From: a virus
IMG/VR virus record: IMGVR_UViG_3300019884_000007
Span: 1-35,524 of that record
DNA: 35,524 nucleotides
Strand: one strand, 5' to 3'
This document shows positions 29,182 to 35,524 of the stretch, piece after piece; the stretch's first letter is position 1; each line of letters opens with the position of its first letter. Below the pieces are notes generated by a model. It was not told where the DNA came from, made no database searches, and worked only from the letters and a program-made list of their open reading frames with translations. The position numbers were made by a program, and so were the translations under genes.

Positions 29182-29898
29182 ATGGTACGGTACGTCTCTG
29201 ACATTTTAAGGACAATGCGGTTAGCGATAGCTCGACGCAATGAAAATGATCCTGATAGTAACGATCAAACATTGATGCAATACATCAATGATTTTTATTC
29301 TCTTACAATGTCTGACGACGTAAAACTTTTTGAGCAGTTTGGGACACTTGTTTTTAATATTGACGAGACAAGCACTACAGGTGTTTATACTTTTCCTCAG
29401 GAAAACTTAGGAAATTCTTTTGAATTTGTTAATATAAGTTCGGAGGCTTTGATATCGCTTACTGATCCTATAGATAACTCTGTTTCTTGGAATCAACTCT
29501 ATGTTTATCAAGACCCTGGGGAATTTTTCTTGAAATGGGGTATCAACAATGATGAAGTGTTGATTCCTGGTTTCCCAACAGAAATGCTCTATTATTCTAA
29601 TGAATTTACCTTCCGTACAATTCCCAATACTGAATATACAGTAAAAATTTATGGTTATAAGAAAAACTTAGATTTTCCTCAATTTGAAGAGGATAATGAT
29701 GAGGGAAATCCTGAGATTCCTTTTGACTATTGGATGCGTTATATAGCGTATGGGGCTGCATTAAACTACGCAAGAGACTACAAATTTACTTCGGAGAGTA
29801 GAACTCAGCTTCAGGCTGATTTTATGCATGAAAGGAAGCAATTGCTTACACGTACACACAATCAAATAAAAATCTCTAGGGCTTTTCCTAGATTTTAA
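29182..29898 (+). CDS. Head-to-tail adaptor, P22 gp4-like, 238 aa
   Basis: The N-terminal third is helical (YVSDILRTMRLAIARRNEND, LMQYINDFYSLTM), the middle is a beta domain, and the C-terminal part (YWMRYIAYGAALNYARDYKF, then QADFMHERKQLLTRTHNQIK) is a helical hairpin with basic tip, as in gp4-type adaptors that dock under the portal. Gene order after the capsid block and before the nozzle agrees. Confidence 0.6.
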   Translation: MVRYVSDILRTMRLAIARRNENDPDSNDQTLMQYINDFYSLTMSDDVKLFEQFGTLVFNIDETSTTGVYTFPQENLGNSFEFVNISSEALISLTDPIDNSVSWNQLYVYQDPGEFFLKWGINNDEVLIPGFPTEMLYYSNEFTFRTIPNTEYTVKIYGYKKNLDFPQFEEDNDEGNPEIPFDYWMRYIAYGAALNYARDYKFTSESRTQLQADFMHERKQLLTRTHNQIKISRAFPRF

Positions 29899-29910
29899 GA
29901 GGGTTAGGCG

Positions 29911-30135
29911 ATGAAAAAAGAAATGATGGCTCCTACAAAGAAGAAGCAAAAACCTGCTAAAAGGGTAGCGCAGAGAAAATATACTGAAGCAGACGAGAAA
30001 TACGACAAAAAACATGAGTTTAATAATATTAAAAAGAATCCCCCAGGGATTGCTGCTGCTATGAATAAATCAAAAATTGGTTACAGTAAAAAACCTCGTA
30101 TAAAGCAATCCAAAAAAACAAGCAGTGGTTTTTAA
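29911..30135 (+). CDS. Small lysine-rich protein, 74 aa
   Basis: Almost one residue in three is Lys or Arg (MMAPTKKKQKPAKRVAQRKY), with no hydrophobic core, so it is probably disordered and DNA-associated. Its composition resembles the small protein after the portal. It lies between adaptor and structural genes, with weak ribosome site. Confidence 0.5.
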   Translation: MKKEMMAPTKKKQKPAKRVAQRKYTEADEKYDKKHEFNNIKKNPPGIAAAMNKSKIGYSKKPRIKQSKKTSSGF

Positions 30136-30145
30136 GGAGTGAAAA

Positions 30146-30811
30146 ATGGTCTGGACTTCTTTATCCCCTGATGGGACGAAATCAGTACGTTTTAACACGC
30201 CCCAAATGCTTGGTAATACGGAATATACTGAAACTACAATGAATCTGGACCATTATTGGAATGCTGATGCAGATCTTGATGGACATCATAAATTTGCTCA
30301 GATGACTCAGGTTGGAAGTGCAGCTTCTCCTGCTGATCCTGTAATTCAGGCTGGGATCGATTTAGTTTATTATTGCAGAACGAAAACCACAACTGAATCT
30401 CCTTCACATCAAGACGTGCAACCTTTTACTGTCTCAGACATCACAAATCCTCAAGTGATGCAATTGTTGGGTATAAGGGCAATGGGTGTTTTTTCTGTCT
30501 CTGGAGCAGGAGCTATCACTTTAAATTATACTCATAACTTAACAAGTGTGAGTAGACTTCCTTTAGCGACAACAGGACAATTCAGGGCTAATTTTGCTAA
30601 CGCATTACCTTCTGTAAATTATTTAATATTGGGCGGGGCGATTAGTAATGTTAATGATGTAAATTCTTTATTAGATTTTAACGTTTGTGGAGCTACTGCT
30701 CTTGCTACGGTAAAAAGCGCTTCGTCTTTTAGATTTCAAACAAGAACTACTGGCGGAAACCCAACTTTAGCTGATCCATTACAATGTTGGTTTGTGGTAT
30801 TTGGAGGATAA
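30146..30811 (+). CDS. Beta-rich virion protein, 221 aa
   Basis: Ribosome site AAGGAG; stop overlaps the next ATG (TAATG). Begins MVWTSLSPDGTKSVRFNTPQ and carries DHYWNADADLDGHHKFAQM, a segment seen in virion proteins whose N-terminus repeats NxDxHW-like motifs. The last 100 residues are Thr/Ala/Ser-rich strands. It may be a decoration, tail or fibre-attachment protein. Confidence 0.5.
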   Translation: MVWTSLSPDGTKSVRFNTPQMLGNTEYTETTMNLDHYWNADADLDGHHKFAQMTQVGSAASPADPVIQAGIDLVYYCRTKTTTESPSHQDVQPFTVSDITNPQVMQLLGIRAMGVFSVSGAGAITLNYTHNLTSVSRLPLATTGQFRANFANALPSVNYLILGGAISNVNDVNSLLDFNVCGATALATVKSASSFRFQTRTTGGNPTLADPLQCWFVVFGG

Positions 30812-32715
30812 TGGCCGTTTACGAAATCACAGGTACGCATACGGGAGTTTCTAAGGAGGGAGTTAATTTTCTCCAACCTGCTGACTCATACCAAAATATG
30901 TACAATGGTTTTATTTATAGACAGGTCCTACAATCGCGTTTTGGTTTTACTCAGTTCTCTCTAAGACGTGTCTCTGACAATATAGTGACGGACAATACCC
31001 GTATCATGGGTATTTTTGAAAATGTATTGACTAGTGGAGTGAATAACATAAGAGAAACTCTAGTAGTCACGAAGAAATTTCTTTATAGATACAATGATAC
31101 CACTAATGTTTTCGATCGAATTCCAATGGCAGGATCAGCTCCCGCTGGGGGTTTTAATATCATCTCCAATAATGAATATGTATCAGGTACAACATATCCT
31201 TTTAAAGACGGTACAAACCGTTTCCTCTTTACTGGGAAGGGAATGACAGATGTTTATAGTTATAATGGGACAAATGTTCAAAGTTTCACCTTGGACAATC
31301 CTGACTATGCTGATCCTATAGAAGGGGCGTTAACAAATGCTTGGTATATCATTTGGTTTGGAGAGAGGTTAAATTTATTTTATCCTACTATTGCAGGCCA
31401 AACTTATCCTCAGGCTGTACTCTATTCGGGAATTCGCGACACTTTAGGCAATGGGGACAAATTCAATGTCCCTGGGGCGGGTTTACTTTCCGCTGATACC
31501 TATGAGTATCTTAATGGGGCATGTGTCCTTGGTAATGTCATCATTGCAAATTTCTCTCAATCAAATTGGACATTAGAAAAGACTAGAGATGCCTTTAATC
31601 CCTATTTTTGGAGAAAAATCCCCTCTGTATTGGGTACAGATGCTTCTTTTTCTTTTCAGGAATGGAATGACGAGGTGCGTTCTTTGGGACGTACAGGAAT
31701 CATTAGAACGGATAATCGAGTCTCTCTTAGAATAGACAACAAGATTCCTTTCTTTACGGCAGATGAAATAGATCAAGAATTGTTTGATCTTACTTATGGT
31801 GGTTTTGATCCTATTAGAGGGCAGTTTCTCTTTTCCTATCTTGATAAAAATTCAGACGAGAGCCTTACTCAAGATAAGGTATTAGTAAACAATTACGAAG
31901 AAACGACATGGGCTATTAATGATCAAAGATTTAGCGTTTTTGGTAATTCAACAAATGGAATCAATTTTGTGATGAATGATATCTATGAGGTTAATAATCC
32001 CTCATGGATAGCTATGGATTCTACAGAAGAGATTTGGAATCGGATAGGAATAGGTAAAGAGACTCAGAAAACTCTTGCGGGAGACGATGATGGATTTGTT
32101 TATGAGTTAAATCAAGATTTTGATGATTATTTTGCCACTATCAGTGCTATCACAAATGCTCCTCAAGCTGTATTGACGGTGGCCGATTCTGCTTTTAAAG
32201 CTGGCGACAGAGTGACAATTAGCAATGTTGAGGGGATGACTGAGATAAACAACTTTGATCCTCTAAATCCTTACGCTCCTTTTACACCTTACACCGTGGT
32301 CTCAGCTACAAATACAAGCATTACAATAGATAAAGATTCCTCTGATTTTGGGATATACACACCCGATACAGGCTCTATAACGAAAGTTATTAGCTTTTAC
32401 GCACAAACAATCCCATTCAATCCTTTTCGTTCTCAGGGACTTAAATGTCGCATTTCCCATGTTGAGTTTCTTTTGGACTGTAATGCAGGCTTTTTAGAAG
32501 TCGATGTGTTTGAAGACGAAGAAAGCACCCCTTTCAAATCCAATATTCTTGTTATACCTGATTCAGATAGAAAGGGGCGCCAATGGGTTGAGATGAGTAT
32601 CAATAATGAAGCTAACTTCATGACCTTTGCTTTGAAGCAGGAATCACCTGCATTGCAGGTGCGTTTAACAAGTATGCGTATCCATTGTGAGCCAGGAGCA
32701 TATACAAGTGCCTAA
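30811..32715 (+). CDS. Tail nozzle / DNA-stabilisation protein, P22 gp10-like, 634 aa
   Basis: Start at the ATG in TAATG with TTGGAGG upstream. The long beta-rich body contains ADTYEYLNGACVLGNVIIAN, SQSNWTLEKTRDAFNPYFW and NDEVRSLGRTGIIRTDNRV, characteristic of the tail-hub/nozzle beta-propeller proteins that plug short tails. Around residue 443-530 an FCCH-like module is inserted (TNAPQAVLTVADSAFKAGDR). Position before ejection proteins fits a P22 gp10 role. The next gene starts within its last eight bases. Confidence 0.65.
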   Translation: MAVYEITGTHTGVSKEGVNFLQPADSYQNMYNGFIYRQVLQSRFGFTQFSLRRVSDNIVTDNTRIMGIFENVLTSGVNNIRETLVVTKKFLYRYNDTTNVFDRIPMAGSAPAGGFNIISNNEYVSGTTYPFKDGTNRFLFTGKGMTDVYSYNGTNVQSFTLDNPDYADPIEGALTNAWYIIWFGERLNLFYPTIAGQTYPQAVLYSGIRDTLGNGDKFNVPGAGLLSADTYEYLNGACVLGNVIIANFSQSNWTLEKTRDAFNPYFWRKIPSVLGTDASFSFQEWNDEVRSLGRTGIIRTDNRVSLRIDNKIPFFTADEIDQELFDLTYGGFDPIRGQFLFSYLDKNSDESLTQDKVLVNNYEETTWAINDQRFSVFGNSTNGINFVMNDIYEVNNPSWIAMDSTEEIWNRIGIGKETQKTLAGDDDGFVYELNQDFDDYFATISAITNAPQAVLTVADSAFKAGDRVTISNVEGMTEINNFDPLNPYAPFTPYTVVSATNTSITIDKDSSDFGIYTPDTGSITKVISFYAQTIPFNPFRSQGLKCRISHVEFLLDCNAGFLEVDVFEDEESTPFKSNILVIPDSDRKGRQWVEMSINNEANFMTFALKQESPALQVRLTSMRIHCEPGAYTSA

Positions 32716-32974
32716 GATTTCAGAAATTTTCAATATGGGTGATACAAGCAATATTGATGCTGAACGTATGCTTGTATTAATGCAAGAAATGTATCGTGAC
32801 CTTGCTATTTCGATTAATCGTAAACCCGATATTGTTCAGAGAACGACAGATGGGTTAGTTACCGATTCCTTTTTAAGTAACGGTGATATAAATATAAATT
32901 TGAATACCAACAAAGTCCAAATGCTTACGAATCACCCTACAATCAATACGGTGACATGGACAACCTTGAGTTAA
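32708..32974 (+). CDS. Small protein between nozzle and ejection genes, 88 aa
   Basis: GTG start (MPKISEIFNMG) with CAGGAG nine bases upstream; a GTG further upstream lacks a ribosome site. N-terminal helices (DAERMLVLMQEMYRDLAISI) and a beta C-terminus (ININLNTNKVQMLTNHPTI). It may be a tail tip or fibre-attachment subunit. No family recognised. Confidence 0.55.
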   Translation: MPKISEIFNMGDTSNIDAERMLVLMQEMYRDLAISINRKPDIVQRTTDGLVTDSFLSNGDININLNTNKVQMLTNHPTINTVTWTTLS

Positions 32975-32984
32975 AGGATAAATT

Positions 32985-33587
32985 ATGCCAGTTCCAATTC
33001 CTATTATAGCTGCACTAATTACAGCCGCAGGATCGATTGGGTCAAGTATTTTAGGAAAGCAGAAAGATCCTGAAACAAAACTTCAGGCAACTAAAAGAGA
33101 GTTGATAGATGATCTTTTAGCTTCAGTCAAGGGTGGAGGATCGTATAATGATCTTTTTAAATCAGATTATGATTCTTTTCAAAAATCTTATGTTGATCCT
33201 GCAAAGTCTATTTTCAAAAACCAAATAGCTCCTCAGATACAACAAAGTTATATAGCGACTGGACAGCAAAGAGGCACAGGTCTTGATGATCAACTGCTTA
33301 GGGCTGGGGTTGACATGGATATGTTGTTGAATCAGCAATATGGAAATTATCAGAATGAGGCTAGGAATAGAAAATCTAATGTTTTAAATTCTATTTTAGG
33401 TCAAGGGGCAGGTGCTCCTAATGCTATAACAACAGGTGAAGCATTTCAACAAGGCACTGCTGGTTACTTAGGGAGTGAAGGGTTTCAAACTGGGATAAAC
33501 TCTATATTAGATCTTTTAAAAAAAGAGCCCTATGAAGGGAATACATTTGGTACAGCAGGTACTCCACGAAAAGGATTTGAATCATGA
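32985..33587 (+). CDS. Predicted DNA-ejection protein 1, 200 aa
   Basis: Begins with a hydrophobic Ala/Gly/Ile helix (PIIAALITAAGSIGSSILG) as many injected podoviral proteins do, followed by amphipathic helices (SYNDLFKSDYDSFQKSYVDP; IAPQIQQSYIATGQQRGTGL). Its position in a row of three genes matches P22 gp7. It overlaps the next gene by four bases. Confidence 0.6.
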   Translation: MPVPIPIIAALITAAGSIGSSILGKQKDPETKLQATKRELIDDLLASVKGGGSYNDLFKSDYDSFQKSYVDPAKSIFKNQIAPQIQQSYIATGQQRGTGLDDQLLRAGVDMDMLLNQQYGNYQNEARNRKSNVLNSILGQGAGAPNAITTGEAFQQGTAGYLGSEGFQTGINSILDLLKKEPYEGNTFGTAGTPRKGFES

Positions 33588-34771
33588 GTCCATTTGAGAT
33601 AGCACAAAATGTGGGCAATGCTTTTGGAAAAGCACAGCAAAGACAAAGTGATATATCTGCAATAGATGAGATTCTGCTCAAAGCAAATGCCTCAGGACGA
33701 CAAGAAGATGTAAACCAGGCTATGAGTCAGATTCTTAATCGCGTCTCACCTGAGAGGCAGCAAGGGGCCTTGGCTATACTTCAGAATAAGCAACAGATGA
33801 TTCAACAGCAGATAGAAGAACAAAAGAAACAGGAATCAGCAAGAAAAAAAGGACAAGCTTACAAAACTCAAGGCCTTGATGAGTCTACTCAATTTCTTCC
33901 TGATTCCGTGCAAGCGCAAATATTGAAGAATAAGCAAGCTCAAGATGCTTATAATCAAATTACTGGAAAAAATAGCACCTTTTCGCAAGAGGGAAATGAT
34001 TCTGTAAATCCTCCAAATGAGCAAAATACATCTTCTCAAAAATCTTCTAACGCACTAAATGCTAATAAAAATTTTTCTTTTCCAAATGATGAAGAGTTGC
34101 TTCAACTTTCTTCTGTTCCTCAATATGCAAAATATGCAGAACAGGGTCTAAAATTAAATCAAGAAAACAGAAAATTAAACTTAGATATTCATAAAGAAAG
34201 TCAAAGTTATGATGACGAATTGAATAAGCAATTGAAGGTAGCAAAAAATCAAATTAGTACAGTGAAAGATGTAGCAAAAGCAATTCAATCTGGGAATGTA
34301 ACGCCTACTTCTATAGCAAATATTTTAAAAGATTTAGGTAAAATTGGAAATAAAGTAGCAGAGGCTTTCTTAAATAAAGATCAGGCTAAATTGCAGGCAG
34401 CTATTCCAAGTTTACTGGAAGGCTGGAAAGATATATTTGGTGTTCGCTTATCTGATGCTGATTTAAAGTTACTACAAGACAAACTTCCTTCAATAGGAAA
34501 ATCTCCTGAGGCTAACTCTGCTATTTTGAAAGTTTTGAATAAATATGCAGAGATGAATCTCTTGAGAGGGCGGATAGCCGATGAAATTAAAATGGCTAAC
34601 GGGGGCTATCGTCCATTAGGTTTTGCTAATCAAGTAGAAAAAAGATTTGATGAACTTACTAAAGAAGTACTTATTATAAATCCTGCTAATGGAAAAAAAA
34701 TTCCTATTCCAGCCTATAAAGTTCAAGATGCTTTAAAGGGAGGCGGGAGACTAGCCTCTGAGGAAGAATAA
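33584..34771 (+). CDS. Predicted DNA-ejection protein 2, 395 aa
   Basis: ATGA overlap with the previous gene. Gln/Lys-rich helices (QQRQSDISAIDEILLKANAS, QQMIQQQIEEQKKQES), a polar linker (NPPNEQNTSSQKSSNALNAN) and a helical C-terminal domain. No enzymatic motif. Second of three ejection genes, comparable with P22 gp20. A long coiled coil is typical of internal virion proteins. Confidence 0.6.
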   Translation: MSPFEIAQNVGNAFGKAQQRQSDISAIDEILLKANASGRQEDVNQAMSQILNRVSPERQQGALAILQNKQQMIQQQIEEQKKQESARKKGQAYKTQGLDESTQFLPDSVQAQILKNKQAQDAYNQITGKNSTFSQEGNDSVNPPNEQNTSSQKSSNALNANKNFSFPNDEELLQLSSVPQYAKYAEQGLKLNQENRKLNLDIHKESQSYDDELNKQLKVAKNQISTVKDVAKAIQSGNVTPTSIANILKDLGKIGNKVAEAFLNKDQAKLQAAIPSLLEGWKDIFGVRLSDADLKLLQDKLPSIGKSPEANSAILKVLNKYAEMNLLRGRIADEIKMANGGYRPLGFANQVEKRFDELTKEVLIINPANGKKIPIPAYKVQDALKGGGRLASEEE

Positions 34772-34773
34772 AA

Positions 34774-35524
34774 ATGAATGGTTTCGATTTTTCAGCTTAT
34801 GATTTCTCAGATTATGCTTCTCCTTTGGTAGATGAAGAAGAAGGAGATAAAAGTGGTTTTGACTTCGATAAATATGATTTAACTGCCATACCCAAAGAAA
34901 AAAACACGCCTACGCCTTCTTATAAAAATCCTTTTGAAGTAAGAGAAGTTTCAAAAGATGAATACAATAAGATGTCGCAGTCTGAAAAAATTCAATATGC
35001 TAAAAATTTAGACAAGGAACAGAGATTTGATTTTTCAAAAGGTTTGTCAAAATCTCTTGGATCATCTCTAAGTTTTGGGGCCACAGAAAATATTCTAGGA
35101 TTTGAGCCTGAAGAAAGTGATAACCCTTATGGATCGTTTTTAGGAAATGTAGTAGGTAATGTTTTGCCTATTGCAGGGGCAGCTAAAGTAGCCTCTATTC
35201 CTGTAAAAGCAGCTTTTAAGAATGCTCCTAAAATTTTGCAACCCCTACAAAATCTTATGCAAGCTTTTGGTACAGGGGCGGTTTATGAAACTGGCAAACA
35301 AGGCGTTAATGTAGCTTCGGGAAAAGAGGCAGATTTGTCCCAAATACCAATTACTGGGGGTGAATTTGCAACTTTAGATTTAATTTTTAGGGGATTAGGA
35401 AAAGCAGCACAGAAAACATATTCAAAATTTAAGGAATTTTCTCCTTCTCAGCAGGCTCAGATTTTGGAACAAAAAGTTGTTCCTAAAGATCTTCCAAAAA
35501 GCCAATTTGATACTGCTCAGGAAA
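34774..35524 (+). CDS. Large DNA-ejection protein, N-terminal part (continues at base 1)
   Basis: Starts two bases after the previous stop. The N-terminus contains a repeated aromatic motif, GFDFSAYDFSDY and GFDFDKYDL, with an acidic linker. Residues about 125-165 (GSFLGNVVGNVLPIAGAAKV) are Gly/Ala-rich and membrane-active in look. The frame stays open to the last base and continues at the left end, giving 737 residues in total. Comparable with the largest P22-type ejection protein; no lysozyme or transglycosylase motif is visible. Confidence 0.7.
   Translation, partial: MNGFDFSAYDFSDYASPLVDEEEGDKSGFDFDKYDLTAIPKEKNTPTPSYKNPFEVREVSKDEYNKMSQSEKIQYAKNLDKEQRFDFSKGLSKSLGSSLSFGATENILGFEPEESDNPYGSFLGNVVGNVLPIAGAAKVASIPVKAAFKNAPKILQPLQNLMQAFGTGAVYETGKQGVNVASGKEADLSQIPITGGEFATLDLIFRGLGKAAQKTYSKFKEFSPSQQAQILEQKVVPKDLPKSQFDTAQE
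35389..35524. repeat. Right copy of the terminal overlap
   Basis: Repeats bases 1-136 with three differences in the first ten positions. Reading this copy, the protein at the join is RGLGKAAQ; the left copy reads RVLRKAAQ. Confidence 0.9.

Noticed and set aside
1-35524. Integrase, attachment site or prophage borders
   Set aside because: No recombinase motif in any frame and no core duplication other than the assembly overlap.

Overview
The window is most likely one complete, circularly assembled genome of a small tailed phage with a short-tailed (podovirus) P22/N4-like virion plan. The first 136 bases are repeated at the right end (126 identical, 3 differences in the outermost 10), and one long ORF runs off the right end and continues in frame at the left end. 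The non-redundant genome is therefore about 35.39 kb. The DNA is AT-rich, uses Shine-Dalgarno starts and has TTGACA/TATAAT-type promoters, so the host is a bacterium. A small lipoprotein with a lipobox and a short signal-peptide protein fit a host with a Gram-negative type envelope, but nothing fixes the host. I see no integrase, tRNA, CRISPR array, insertion sequence or recognisable endolysin.

Layout. (1) Late operon, + strand, from a TTGACA promoter at about 20.96 kb through the junction to about 9.0 kb: small and large terminase, portal, small virion proteins, scaffold, N4-gp56-like major capsid protein, proteins with a repeated FCCH-like beta domain, head-tail adaptor, tail nozzle/stabilisation protein, three predicted DNA-ejection proteins (the last crosses the junction), then a fibre module of large repetitive proteins and a beta-helix spike. 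It ends in a cassette of tiny membrane proteins that may be for lysis. (2) An early recombination operon on the - strand (13.4 to 9.0 kb): a RecT-type annealing protein, a small protein with an SSB-like acidic tip, a YqaJ/lambda-type exonuclease and several small, partly membrane, proteins. (3) A divergent control region at about 13.4-13.55 kb with a 10-bp inverted repeat and a Cro-like HTH gene. (4) A rightward replication region (13.5-17.6 kb): a winged-helix initiator with three iteron-like repeats inside its own gene, an HNH nuclease, a spanin-like pair flanking a protein whose C-terminus resembles DUF2829/Tad2, and small zinc-ribbon proteins. (5) A region of independently transcribed accessory genes (17.6-19.55 kb): a conserved phage protein with its own promoter, a GC-rich period-5 repeat and a terminator; a DUF1064 nuclease whose predicted promoter is embedded in that terminator; and a collagen-like protein with cysteine-rich flanks. 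(6) A leftward cluster of small genes, including a ribbon-helix-helix protein, facing the late promoter (20.7-19.6 kb).

The features most worth following up are the iterons in the initiator gene, the terminator/promoter overlap feeding a possibly leaderless DUF1064 gene, the period-5 GC-rich repeat, the collagen-like accessory gene, a palindrome with a 10-bp half-site shared by an early and a late intergenic gap, the SSB-like protein in the recT-exonuclease operon, and a repetitive fibre whose repeats stay identical in protein while their codons have diverged. All functions are read from sequence patterns alone; no database search was possible.
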